Source: Microbacterium album (GTDB lineage Bacteria; Actinomycetota; Actinomycetes; Actinomycetales; Microbacteriaceae). Taken from it: a stretch of 64,000 nt of DNA. The stretch covers positions 310,001-374,000 of the forward strand of contig NZ_BMJY01000001.1 in NCBI RefSeq assembly GCF_014643695.1. Reading direction: 5' to 3'. This document shows, piece after piece, positions 8,567 to 16,362 of the stretch (the first letter of the stretch is position 1; each line of letters begins with the position of its first letter). The notes beneath the pieces are model-generated. The model ran no database searches, was not told the origin of the DNA, and worked only from the letters and a program-made list of their open reading frames with translations. The translations under genes were made by a program, and so were the position numbers.

Positions 8567-9756
8567 GCACCGCCTCGACCCCGGCTCGCCGGCGCCTGCC
8601 GAAGCTGTCGATCAACCTGCGCCAGTACGGCATCCTCGCCGCGCTGGTCATCATCGTCGTCCTCTTCCAGGTGCTCACGAACGGCCGGCTGCTGATGCCG
8701 GGCAACGTCAACAACCTCATCCAGCAGAACGCGTACGTGCTGATCCTCGCGATCGGGATGGTCATGGTGATCATCGCCGGTCACATCGACCTCTCGGTCG
8801 GATCCATCGTCGCGATGGTGGGCGCGATCACCGCAATCGCGATGATGCACTGGGGCTGGCCGGTCTGGGCCGCGGTGCTCCTGGCTCTCGTGGTGGGGGC
8901 GATCGTCGGCGCCTGGCAGGGGTTCTGGGTCGCCTTCGTGGGGATTCCGGCGTTCATCGTGACCCTCGCCGGCATGCTCCTCTTCCGAGGACTCACCCTC
9001 GTCCTCCTCACGGGTGGGACCATCGGCGGGCTCCCGCGCGACTTCACCGCGATCGGCGCAGGCTGGCTGCCGGGCTTCGGTGACGTCGCGGACGGCAGGG
9101 ACGGGCTCACGCTGCTGATCGGCCTCATCGCGGTCGCGGGACTCGTCGCGCAGCAGCTGCGCACGCGCGCGACGCTGCGCCGTCTGGAACTGCCGCGCGA
9201 GAGCGCGACGAGCTTCTGGGCGAAGACGGTGCTCGCGGGGGCGGGGATCCTCGCGCTGTCGTGGCTGCTGGCCGGTTACAGCGGGACGCCGATCATCCTC
9301 CTCATCCTCGCCGTCCTCATCCTCGTCTACACGTTCGTGCTGAACCGCACGGTGTTCGGGCGGCACGTCTACGCGATGGGCGGGAACCGCTTCGCGGCGA
9401 TCATGAGCGGCGTGAAGACGAAGTGGGTGGACTTCTTCGTCTTCGTCAACATGGGGCTGCTCGCCGGCCTCGCCGGCGTCGTGAGCACGGCGCGCGCGGG
9501 AAGCGCGGTCGCGAGCGCCGGCCAGCAGTTCGAGCTCGACGCGATCGCGGCCGTCTTCATCGGCGGCGCCGCGGTGACGGGAGGCGTCGGGACGGTCATC
9601 GGCGCGGTCATCGGCGGCCTGGTCATGGGCGTGCTGAACATGGGCCTGTCGATCCTCTCGGTCGACGCCGCGTGGCAGATGGCCATCAAGGGGCTCGTGC
9701 TGCTCGCGGCCGTGGCGTTCGACATCTTCAACAAGAAGCGAGGGGCGGCCCGGTAG
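8563..9756 (+). CDS. mmsB: Monosaccharide ABC transporter permease
   Basis: A 397-residue integral membrane permease (GguB/XylH/MmsB group) forming the sugar channel. About ten hydrophobic segments are visible, starting at [17 protein letters not shown] (about residues 25-41). The family motif [13 protein letters not shown] follows, and late in the protein comes [20 protein letters not shown], the permease loop that contacts the ATPase. The GTG start at 8563 overlaps the mmsA stop (GTGA). The positively charged tail KKRGAAR is presumably cytoplasmic. It forms one transporter with the preceding two genes; the ROK regulator gene follows after 55 bases. Confidence 0.94.
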   Translation: MSTASTPARRRLPKLSINLRQYGILAALVIIVVLFQVLTNGRLLMPGNVNNLIQQNAYVLILAIGMVMVIIAGHIDLSVGSIVAMVGAITAIAMMHWGWPVWAAVLLALVVGAIVGAWQGFWVAFVGIPAFIVTLAGMLLFRGLTLVLLTGGTIGGLPRDFTAIGAGWLPGFGDVADGRDGLTLLIGLIAVAGLVAQQLRTRATLRRLELPRESATSFWAKTVLAGAGILALSWLLAGYSGTPIILLILAVLILVYTFVLNRTVFGRHVYAMGGNRFAAIMSGVKTKWVDFFVFVNMGLLAGLAGVVSTARAGSAVASAGQQFELDAIAAVFIGGAAVTGGVGTVIGAVIGGLVMGVLNMGLSILSVDAAWQMAIKGLVLLAAVAFDIFNKKRGAAR

Positions 9757-9811
9757 CATCGTCCGGAAGAAACCGAACCCCCTTGCCCGAGATCCGGAGC
9801 GTAGCGCCGAC

Positions 9812-11038
9812 GTGACGACGACGACCGAGGACGCCGGCGACGTCGCGGCCTCGGCCGAAGCCGGCCCGTCGCCCAGCGCCCCGTCGACGAACGCGCTCGT
9901 GCGGCAGGGCAACCTGTCGGCGGTGCTCACGATGCTGCACCACGACGGACCGCACTCGCGGGCCGAACTGGTGCGGCGGACGGGGCTGACGCGGTCCACG
10001 ATGACGGTGCTGACGGCGGAGCTCATCGAGCTCGGCCTGGCGCGCGAGGGGCAGAGCCGTTCGGGCGTCGGGAGGGTGGGGCGCCCCGCGGTGAAGCTGG
10101 AGGCGAATCCGGAGGTCGCCGCGATCGCCGTGCACCCCGAGGTGGACGCCATCACGGTCGGTGTCGTCGGGCTCGGGGGCGAGGTGCTGCGGCGCGTCCG
10201 CTACGACACTCTGGCGCCGGCTTCCGCGCGTGACACCGTGCGGATCGTGCGGTCGATCGTCGAGGGCATGCGTCCCGACCTGGAGCGCGATCACCGCATC
10301 GTCGGAGCCGGAGTCGCCGTGCCGGGGCTCGTCCGTTCGCGCACGGGCAAGGTGCTCATGGCGCCGCATCTCGGCTGGCGGAACGAGGGGATCGCCGAGG
10401 CGCTCGGCAGGGCGCTGGGGGACGAGGTCGTCGCCGCGAACGATGCGAGCATCGGCGCCAAGGCCGAGGCGGTGTTCGGTGCGGGCCGCGGCGTGCGCAA
10501 CATGGTGTTCGCGAACGGCACCGCGAAGGGGATCGGCGGCGGAGTCATCATCAACGGCGAAGTGCTCAACGGCACGGAGGGCTTCGCGGGGGAGATCGGA
10601 CACACGCTGGTGGATTCGCAGGGGAGCCGGTGCTACTGCGGCCGCCGGGGGTGCCTCGAGACCGAGGTGAACCCGCGGCATCTGCTGCCGTTCCTCGGGC
10701 GACACCACATCGACGAGGACGAGCTCGACATCGCGCTCGGGCTTTCCCGCGACCCCGCCCTGCTGCGGGAGGTCGCGCGCCAGGCCGAGCTGCTCTCGGA
10801 GGCCCTCACCAACTTCGTCAATCTCTTCAGCCCCGACCTCGTGGTGCTGTCCGGCTACCTGGGCAACCTGCTGTCGGTGAGCAGGGAACGCCTCACCGAA
10901 GCGGTGCGGCTGCGCCCGCTCGGCGGGGAGGCGCGGTCGGTGCGCCTGGAGCGTGCGAGCCTGCGCTCGTCGCTCATGCTCGTGGGGGCCGCGGAACTCG
11001 TCTTCGAGCGTCGCGTGCTTCCCGTATCGGGCTCGTAG
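9812..11038 (+). CDS. ROK-family transcriptional repressor
   Basis: A 408-residue regulator of the NagC/XylR type. An N-terminal winged helix-turn-helix (about residues 35-95, with GPHSRAELVRRTGLTRSTM) precedes a sugar-kinase-like ROK domain. The ROK zinc motif is intact (CYCGRRGCLE, about residues 274-283) and the GHTLVDSQG sugar-contact region is present. It lacks a clear catalytic kinase signature beyond the fold, so a regulator rather than a glucokinase is meant. Position directly behind the sugar transporter suggests that it represses that operon and is relieved by a sugar; the operator at 5693-5715 is a candidate target. GTG 9812 is chosen as the first in-frame start after the operon. 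Confidence 0.92.
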   Translation: MTTTTEDAGDVAASAEAGPSPSAPSTNALVRQGNLSAVLTMLHHDGPHSRAELVRRTGLTRSTMTVLTAELIELGLAREGQSRSGVGRVGRPAVKLEANPEVAAIAVHPEVDAITVGVVGLGGEVLRRVRYDTLAPASARDTVRIVRSIVEGMRPDLERDHRIVGAGVAVPGLVRSRTGKVLMAPHLGWRNEGIAEALGRALGDEVVAANDASIGAKAEAVFGAGRGVRNMVFANGTAKGIGGGVIINGEVLNGTEGFAGEIGHTLVDSQGSRCYCGRRGCLETEVNPRHLLPFLGRHHIDEDELDIALGLSRDPALLREVARQAELLSEALTNFVNLFSPDLVVLSGYLGNLLSVSRERLTEAVRLRPLGGEARSVRLERASLRSSLMLVGAAELVFERRVLPVSGS

Positions 11039-11191
11039 GGCGGACCACATCGGGACGGCCTCCCGGCTGAGACGGCCGCCCTCCGTCCTGCGGTGGGCCG
11101 AAATGCTGTCAATCCGGGCCCTCGGGCGCGGCGATCGGCGGGGCGTCGGTAGCGTGGCAGGGAACCCTTTCCCTTCCTCCCTGGAGGTCGC

Positions 11192-12310
11192 TTGAGCGCG
11201 TCCGAATCCGGCCACCACGAGCCGCGCGGTTCAGAGCCCGAACCACAGCAGGGCACGAGCGCCGAGCGCCGCCGCTGGGCGCAGTACCTGGCGGACGAGC
11301 GTGCGGAGGCGCACGTGTATCGTCGCCTGGCCGCCTCGAAACGGGGGGAGGAGCGGGCGATCCTCGAGCAGCTCGCGGAGGCCGAGGGCCGCCATGAGGC
11401 GCACTGGCTGGCGCTGCTGGGCGGTGAACCCGCGCGCATGCCGCGCGCCGGCCTGCGCACGCGGATGCTCGGCTGGATGGCCGGACGCTTCGGATCGATC
11501 TTCGTGCTGGCGCTCGCGCAGAACGCCGAGGCCCGTTCGCCGTACGACGACGAGAAGCGCGCGACGGCCGCGATGCGGGCCGACGAGAAGATCCACCACG
11601 AGGTCGTGCGCGGTCTCGCGGCCCGCGGGCGGCGGCGGCTGTCGGGCACGTTCCGCGCGGCCGTGTTCGGCGCGAACGACGGGCTCGTGTCGAACCTCGC
11701 GCTCGTGCTCGGCATCGGCGCCACGGGCGTCGCGCCCCACTTCGTGCTGTTCAGCGGTATCGCCGGCCTGCTGGCGGGTGCCCTGTCGATGGCGGCGGGC
11801 GAGTTCGTGTCGGTCCGATCCCAGCGCGAGCTGCTGGACGCGACCGAGCCCGGCTCGCTCGGCGACGAGGCGCTGCCCGACCTCGACATCGACTCCAACG
11901 AGCTGGCGCTCGTCTACCGCGCGAGGGGCATGGGTGAGGAGGAGGCCGTGGCTCGGGCCCGGCGCGTCATCGCGGAGGCGCACGCAGGACGCATGCCCGC
12001 CCGCATCGCGGGCCCCGACGCCTACGAGGTCGTCGGCGGGGCCTGGCGCGCCGCCGGGTCGAGCTTCCTGTTCTTCGCGAGCGGGGCGATCATCCCCGTG
12101 CTGCCGTGGATCTTCGGGCTCACGGGTCCGGCGGCCGTCGTGGTGGCGCTGGCCCTCGTGGGCATCGCGCTCCTCGGCACGGGAGCGACCGTCGGCCTGC
12201 TCTCGGGTGCGCCGCCCCTCAAGCGCGCCCTGCGCCAGCTCGCGATCGGATACGGCGCGGCCGCCCTGACGTACATGCTCGGCCTCCTGTTCGGCGTCTC
12301 GGTCTCCTAG
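11192..12310 (+). CDS. VIT1/CCC1-family membrane protein with N-terminal ferritin-like domain
   Basis: A 372-residue two-part protein. Residues about 25-150 form a ferritin/rubrerythrin-like helical domain with Glu and His pairs suited to iron binding (ADERAEAHVYRRLA, LAEAEGRHEAHWLALL, RADEKIHHEVV). The C-terminal half is a VIT-type transporter: FGANDGLVSNLALVLGIG, LSMAAGEFVSVRSQRE, and four to five hydrophobic helices to the end. In the family such proteins move Fe2+ or Mn2+ out of the cytoplasm, with the ferritin part as sensor or metal donor. The start is TTG 11192, preceded by GGAGGT. The next feature downstream is tRNA-Leu. Confidence 0.88.
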   Translation: MSASESGHHEPRGSEPEPQQGTSAERRRWAQYLADERAEAHVYRRLAASKRGEERAILEQLAEAEGRHEAHWLALLGGEPARMPRAGLRTRMLGWMAGRFGSIFVLALAQNAEARSPYDDEKRATAAMRADEKIHHEVVRGLAARGRRRLSGTFRAAVFGANDGLVSNLALVLGIGATGVAPHFVLFSGIAGLLAGALSMAAGEFVSVRSQRELLDATEPGSLGDEALPDLDIDSNELALVYRARGMGEEEAVARARRVIAEAHAGRMPARIAGPDAYEVVGGAWRAAGSSFLFFASGAIIPVLPWIFGLTGPAAVVVALALVGIALLGTGATVGLLSGAPPLKRALRQLAIGYGAAALTYMLGLLFGVSVS

Positions 12311-12409
12311 CACGGGCGCGGTCGCCGGATCCGCCGAGAGGCGCGACGGGGCGCGGCGCCCGGGACGCGCCCGGCCCGGGTCGGATTCGTTGGCGAGTGC
12401 CGATCGTGG

Positions 12410-12415
12410 TAATGT
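12410..12415 (+). promoter_or_regulatory. Candidate -10 (TAATGT) for tRNA-Leu
   Basis: TAATGT lies about 55 bases upstream of the mature tRNA end, consistent with a precursor leader. No convincing -35 at proper spacing was found. Confidence 0.35.
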
Positions 12416-12469
12416 CTTACTTCGGCCGGTGAGGCCGACACCCCGGTCACATCGACCGGACACCCAGTT

Positions 12470-12555
12470 GCGCGGGTGGCGGAATAGGTAGACGCGCTAG
12501 CTTGAGGTGCTAGTGCCCGTATTAGGGCGTGGGGGTTCAAGTCCCCCCTCGCGCA
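12470..12555 (+). tRNA. tRNA-Leu (anticodon GAG)
   Basis: An 86-base class II tRNA. Acceptor stem GCGCGGG (12470-12476) pairs with CTCGCGC (12548-12554, one G-U), and the discriminator is A12555. The anticodon stem CTAGC/GCTAG encloses loop TTGAGGT with anticodon GAG at 12504-12506. The long variable arm is GCCC-N6-GGGC (12515-12528). The T-arm GGGGG-TTCAAGT-CCCCC ends at 12547. CCA is not encoded. It would read CTC leucine codons. Confidence 0.95.
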
Positions 12556-12569
12556 CGCGAATGAAATAG

Positions 12570-12603
12570 CCCCTGGCCTGGGATTCAGTTCCCAGGTCAG
12601 GGG
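12570..12603 (+). terminator. Intrinsic terminator after tRNA-Leu
   Basis: A 13-bp stem CCCCTGGCCTGGG / CCCAGGTCAGGGG with an 8-base loop, followed by CCGTTTT. A diverged copy of the same element occurs at 13662-13699, flanking the relic island between them. Confidence 0.8.
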
Positions 12604-12702
12604 CCGTTTTCGCTGGAAGTGCTAGAAGAGGTGCTCAGCGTTCTGCGGAGCCTTGGTGCCGTCAGGCTTCGAGGGCGTGGCGGTCGTTGTGTTCGACGGA
12701 GG

Positions 12703-12852
12703 CCGGCAGCCCGGCAGCTTGCGCGAGGCATCCGCGACGCACAGCTGCACATCATCCCCGGAGCGGGCCATCAGTGGCATGTGCCGGCTCCCGAGGAGTT
12801 CTCACGCGCGCTGAGAGCCTTCCTGACTGGGGCGGGAGCGAGCGACAAGTAG
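12703..12852 (+). pseudogene. C-terminal remnant of an alpha/beta hydrolase
   Basis: Only about 50 residues are recognisable: LARGIRDAQLHIIPGAGH followed by QWHVPAPEEFSRALRAFL, the end of an alpha/beta hydrolase with the catalytic His. The nucleophile serine elbow, the acid residue and the whole N-terminal two-thirds are absent, and the upstream part of the open frame has no homology-like features. It is interpreted as a deletion relic and not as a functional small gene. Confidence 0.6.
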
Positions 12853-12917
12853 CCGGAACCAGGAGCCGATCTGTTGAGTGCATCTGCTCCGCATGTGCGG
12901 TCTGGGAGAATGGGCGC

Positions 12918-13565
12918 ATGGCGTCACTGGAGCAGAACAGCACGACGCAAGCCCCCGAGTGGTTCGGTTCTGCGGCTCGTGGCATAGCGTTCTTCCCGGT
13001 GATGATGAGCGCTTACGCCGTCTTCTACGCCGCGTGGTGGCCGTTCGCCTGGGGCTACGCCGGGTCCGGGGTGTTCGCGCTCGTCGTCGTTCTCGCGGCG
13101 GTCTTTATCGCGCGAGGCGTCGCGCAGATTCGCCACGCTTCATCCTTCCCGAACAACCGCAACGATGAGGATCAGCGGCTCGGAAAGACAATGGGGCTGC
13201 TCAACAGCGTGACGCATCCGATCTGGATGCTCGGCTCGATCATCTTGCTCGCGTTCGGGGAGGGCCGGTGGGTGCTGCCGCTGATGGTGTTCGTGATCGG
13301 TGCGCACTTCGTGCCGATGGCCCGCATCCTCGGGCGCAGGATCGACTATGTGCTTGGCCCGGTCGCGATGGTCGGGGCGATCATTGCCGGGGTGCTCGCT
13401 CTTGATCCGCAGGTGTCATGGCTGGTGGTCTTCGCCGTCGCGGGTATCGGCGGTGCTGTTGCGACACTCTGCTACGCGGTCTACATGGCGAGGGCCTATA
13501 GGCGGCTGTGCGAACGCGCCGTAGTGCCCTTCCCGCTCACGGCCTCGGTGCCGAAGCCTCGCTAA
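12918..13565 (+). CDS. Hypothetical multi-pass membrane protein in the tRNA-Leu relic island
   Basis: A 215-residue protein that I do not recognise. Six hydrophobic segments are visible: IAFFPVMMSAYAVFYAAWW, GVFALVVVLAAVFIARGV, PIWMLGSIILLAFG, VLPLMVFVIGAHFVPMA, GPVAMVGAIIAGVLAL, and WLVVFAVAGIGGAVATLCY. A soluble loop with NNRNDEDQRLGK lies after the second. A role as a small inner-membrane protein is all that can be said. Start ATG 12918 has GGGAGAA upstream. GC content is visibly below that of neighbouring genes, suggesting acquisition. Its stop overlaps that of the recombinase-like remnant on the other strand. Confidence 0.7.
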   Translation: MASLEQNSTTQAPEWFGSAARGIAFFPVMMSAYAVFYAAWWPFAWGYAGSGVFALVVVLAAVFIARGVAQIRHASSFPNNRNDEDQRLGKTMGLLNSVTHPIWMLGSIILLAFGEGRWVLPLMVFVIGAHFVPMARILGRRIDYVLGPVAMVGAIIAGVLALDPQVSWLVVFAVAGIGGAVATLCYAVYMARAYRRLCERAVVPFPLTASVPKPR

Positions 13566-13630
13566 GCGTTGCCGAGGTGGGCGGCGAAGCGGTCTACGGC
13601 GGAGCGCTGCATGGTCGGGGTGACGTGGCA
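13562..13630 (-). pseudogene. Tail of a tyrosine recombinase/integrase (remnant)
   Basis: On the minus strand the frame ending at 13562 reads CHVTPTMQRSAVDRFAAHLG followed by NA and a stop. This resembles the last residues of tyrosine integrases, where the catalytic Tyr sits two residues before the HV; here that position is Asn and the sequence further upstream does not look like an integrase. It is interpreted as the broken end of an integrase gene left after deletion. The stretch is short, so the call is tentative. Confidence 0.4.
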
Positions 13631-13661
13631 GTTGAAGCCCCCCTCACTCAGACCGAAGAAT

Positions 13662-13699
13662 GACCCCCGACCTGGGATTCACGTTCCAGGCCGGGGGTC
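13662..13699. terminator. Second hairpin, diverged copy of the tRNA-Leu terminator
   Basis: Stem GACCCCCGACCTGG / CCAGGCCGGGGGTC with a 10-base loop containing GATTCA as in the first copy, followed by GTTCCCG. Changes in one arm are partly compensated in the other, so the structure, more than the sequence, is kept. Confidence 0.6.
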
Positions 13700-13748
13700 G
13701 TTCCCGTTGGGGCGCGAGGGCGGGCCGCAGGCGTCCGCGGCGCACGGG

Positions 13749-13754
13749 TACGGT
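13749..13754 (+). promoter_or_regulatory. -10 hexamer (TACGGT), leaderless start of M20 peptidase
   Basis: TACGGT followed by 6 bases and the ATG at 13761. Confidence 0.45.
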
Positions 13755-13760
13755 GGAGCC

Positions 13761-15062
13761 ATGCCCACCCCCGAGACGGAAGTGCCCGAGGTCGTGCGCG
13801 TCGCGCGAGACCTGATCCGGTTCGACACCACGAACTGGGGCGCCGGGCGCTCCGAGGGCGAGCGCGAGGCGGCCGAGTACGTCGGGGCGTACCTGGAGGC
13901 GCTCGGCCTGCGGCCCGAGTACTACGAGCCGGCTCCCCGCCGGACCAACGTCGCCGCCCGCGTTCCGGGCCGCGACCCGAGCCGCCCCGCCCTCGTGCTG
14001 CACGGGCACCTCGACGTCGTGCCCGCCGTCGCCGAGGACTGGTCGGTCGACCCGTTCGCCGGGGTCATCCGCGACGGCATGCTCTGGGGACGCGGCGCCG
14101 TGGACATGAAGAACATGGACGCGATGATCCTGACCGCGGTCGCGGATCTGCTCCGGGCGGGCGAACAGCCTGAGCGGGACCTGGTGCTGGCGTTCTTCGC
14201 GGACGAGGAGAACGGCGGGGTCGACGGATCGCAGCGCGTCGTGCGCGATCGGCCGGAGTGGTTCGCGGGCGCCACCGAGGCCATCAGCGAGGTCGGTGGC
14301 TACTCGATCGCCGTCGGCGGACGGCGCGCGTATCTGCTGCAGGTGGGGGAGAAGGCCCTGATGTGGATCCGGCTCGTCGCGCGCGGCCGCGCCGGCCACG
14401 GCAGCCGCGTCCACCCCGACAACGCCGTCACGCGACTCGCGGAGGCGATCGCCCGGCTCGGGGAAACCCGCTGGCCCGTCGAACTCACGGACACGACGCG
14501 CGCGCTTCTCGAGGGAATCGCGGAGCTCGCCGGCAGCGCCAGCACGGATCCGGACGAGCTGGCGTCCTGCACGGGACCGGCGGATGCGTTCATCCGCTCC
14601 ACATACCGCACCGTCGCGAACCCGACCGGTCTGACCGCGGGCTACAAGCACAACGTCATTCCCGACCGCGCCGAGGCCACCGTCGACGTGCGCGTCCTGC
14701 CCGGTACCGAGGACGCCGTGCTCGCCGAGATCCAGCGGATCGTCGGCGACGACATCGAGATCGAGATGTTCTTCCGCGACATCGGCCTCGAGATCCCGTT
14801 CGCCGGGGACCTGGTCGAACAGATGGTCGCGGCGCTCGGCCGGCACGACCCGGGAGTCCCCGTCCTGCCCTACCTCCTGGGCGCGGGCACGGACAACAAG
14901 GCGCTCTCGACCCTCGGGATCGCGGGCTACGGCTTCGCGCCCCTCAAGCTCCCCGCCGACCTCGACTTCACCGGCATGTTCCACGGCGTCGACGAGCGAG
15001 TGCCGCTCGACGCGCTGGAGTTCGGTCGACGAGTGCTCGCCGACCTGCTGCGCTCCCTCTGA
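13761..15062 (+). CDS. M20/M25/M40-family metallo-hydrolase (dipeptidase/deacylase type)
   Basis: A 433-residue zinc hydrolase related to succinyl-diaminopimelate desuccinylase and ArgE. The first metal His and its neighbouring Asp are in LVLHGHLDVVP, the bridging Asp in GRGAVDMKNMDAM, and the general-base and metal Glu pair in FFADEENGGVDG. The dimerisation insert (about residues 195-310, WIRLVARGRAGHGSR) is present, and a final metal ligand lies in DFTGMFHGVDERVPL. Complete and of usual length. The specific substrate (peptide, acyl-amino acid) is not evident. ATG 13761 is preceded by TACGGT at leaderless spacing. Confidence 0.92.
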   Translation: MPTPETEVPEVVRVARDLIRFDTTNWGAGRSEGEREAAEYVGAYLEALGLRPEYYEPAPRRTNVAARVPGRDPSRPALVLHGHLDVVPAVAEDWSVDPFAGVIRDGMLWGRGAVDMKNMDAMILTAVADLLRAGEQPERDLVLAFFADEENGGVDGSQRVVRDRPEWFAGATEAISEVGGYSIAVGGRRAYLLQVGEKALMWIRLVARGRAGHGSRVHPDNAVTRLAEAIARLGETRWPVELTDTTRALLEGIAELAGSASTDPDELASCTGPADAFIRSTYRTVANPTGLTAGYKHNVIPDRAEATVDVRVLPGTEDAVLAEIQRIVGDDIEIEMFFRDIGLEIPFAGDLVEQMVAALGRHDPGVPVLPYLLGAGTDNKALSTLGIAGYGFAPLKLPADLDFTGMFHGVDERVPLDALEFGRRVLADLLRSL

Positions 15063-15125
15063 CCCGGCCACAGCCGGGAGCGGGAATCGCCCGTGCGGCG
15101 GACGGAACCGGCAACCTCCGTCGCC

Positions 15126-15131
15126 TAGAGT
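15126..15131 (+). promoter_or_regulatory. Candidate -10 (TAGAGT) for uppP
   Basis: TAGAGT about 48 bases before the ATG; the gene has its own GAAGGA ribosome site, so a short leader is expected. Confidence 0.35.
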
Positions 15132-15179
15132 CGTGAGGTCGTGCGTCCCCGCGGCCCTCCCCGAGAAGGAAAGACCCCC

Positions 15180-16013
15180 ATGTCGTTCATCGAAGCGATC
15201 ATCCTCGGCCTCGTGCAGGGGCTCACGGAATTCCTGCCGATCTCCTCGAGCGCGCACCTGCGCATCCTCGGCGAGGTCCTGCCGTCGGCGACCGATCCCG
15301 GTGCGACGTTCACCGCGATCACGCAGATCGGCACCGAGGCCGCCGTGCTGGTCTACTTCTGGAAGAAGATCGTGCGGGTCATCTCACGATGGGCGCAGTC
15401 GCTCGCGGGCCGCGTTCCCCGCAACGACCCGGACGCGCGCATGGGGTGGCTGGTCATCATCGGCTCGATCCCCATCGGCGTGCTGGGATACCTCTTCCAG
15501 GACGTCATCCGCAACGTCTTCCGAAACCTGTGGCTCGTGGCGATCGTGCTGATCGTGTTCGGCATCCTGCTCGGCATCGCCGACCACTTCGGGCGCCGCG
15601 CCCGCGACCTCGACGACCTCACCTACCCCAGCGGCGTCGCCCTCGGCTTCGCGCAGGCGCTCGCGCTCATCCCGGGCGTGTCCCGATCCGGCGCGACGAC
15701 CACCGCGGCGCGCGCCCTCGGCTACAAGCGCACGGCCGCGGCCGAGTACGCCTTCCTGCTCGCCGTCCCCGCGGTGTTCGGCAGCGGCTTCTACGAGCTG
15801 CTGCACGCGATCCGCGAGCCCGAGACGGGTCCGTACGGGATGGGCGAGACCGTCGTGGCCACGCTCGTCGCGTTCGTCGTGGGCTGGGTCGTCATCGCCT
15901 ACCTGATGCGCTACCTCAAGACCGGCAGCTTCCTGCCGTTCGTCATCTACCGCGTGCTCCTGGGCGGCACGATCCTGGTCCTGCTGGCGACAGGCGTGTT
16001 GAGCGCGTTCTGA
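15180..16013 (+). CDS. uppP: Undecaprenyl-diphosphatase (BacA/UppP)
   Basis: A 277-residue integral membrane phosphatase that recycles undecaprenyl pyrophosphate to the monophosphate for peptidoglycan synthesis; overproduction in other bacteria gives bacitracin resistance. Both signature motifs are intact: the N-terminal [15 protein letters not shown] (about residues 12-26, catalytic Glu and Ser) and [17 protein letters not shown] (about residues 165-181). Eight hydrophobic segments are visible. ATG 15180 has GAAGGA upstream; the open frame extends further up but the motif spacing fits this start. The stop is followed by a T-rich tract and then the repeat cluster. Confidence 0.96.
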   Translation: MSFIEAIILGLVQGLTEFLPISSSAHLRILGEVLPSATDPGATFTAITQIGTEAAVLVYFWKKIVRVISRWAQSLAGRVPRNDPDARMGWLVIIGSIPIGVLGYLFQDVIRNVFRNLWLVAIVLIVFGILLGIADHFGRRARDLDDLTYPSGVALGFAQALALIPGVSRSGATTTAARALGYKRTAAAEYAFLLAVPAVFGSGFYELLHAIREPETGPYGMGETVVATLVAFVVGWVVIAYLMRYLKTGSFLPFVIYRVLLGGTILVLLATGVLSAF

Positions 16014-16362
16014 TTTTCTTTCTCCCACGCGTCGGGCCCCGAGGGGCCGCTCCGCGAGGGAGGCGCTTCGCTTCGCTGCGCGCGCCGGCGCTGCGCGCCT
16101 GGTGGCGGGCGCACTCGCGCCCGCACGCTCGCTTCGCTCGCACCGGGTTGAGGTGGGTGGGTGGGTCTCGGCTTCGGCTCGCTGCGCTCGCTCAGCCCGT
16201 TTCGACTTCGCTTCGCTCCGCTCAACGACCGGAGGTGATGCGACGCCCAGGTTCCGCTCGTTGAGCGGAGCGGCGGAGCCGCGGAGTCGAAACGGGTTGA
16301 GCGGAGCCGCGCAGCGGCGGAGTCGAAACCGAGTGCAACCCGCCGCGGGGTGTGAGGGCGGG
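16014..16362. repeat. Palindromic repeat cluster (REP-like) between uppP and PAC2 gene
   Basis: A 349-base gene-free stretch of low-complexity GCTTCGCT/GCGCTCGC tracts. The core unit GTTTCGAC...GCTCAAC occurs three times: forward at 16198-16226 and inverted at 16261-16294 and 16297-16330. The inverted pair can fold into a long stem with the first copy. Such GTTTCGAC/GTCGAAAC palindromes are, as I recall, common in intergenic DNA of Microbacteriaceae. No gene is seen. Confidence 0.7.

Larger units (their letters stand above)
12556..13700 (+). mobile_element. Probable relic of an integrated element behind tRNA-Leu
   Basis: This stretch has lower GC by eye than its flanks. It contains a hydrolase tail, an orphan membrane protein and what looks like the tail of a tyrosine recombinase, and it is bounded by two related hairpin elements (12570 and 13662; 36 of 47 positions alike). 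tRNA 3' ends are classic attachment sites. I do not see a duplicated tRNA 3' end, so true att sites are not demonstrated. Confidence 0.45.

Noticed and set aside
12619-12852. An intact small gene in the tRNA-Leu island
   Set aside because: Only the last 50 or so residues resemble an alpha/beta hydrolase; the nucleophile region is missing, so it is treated as a remnant.
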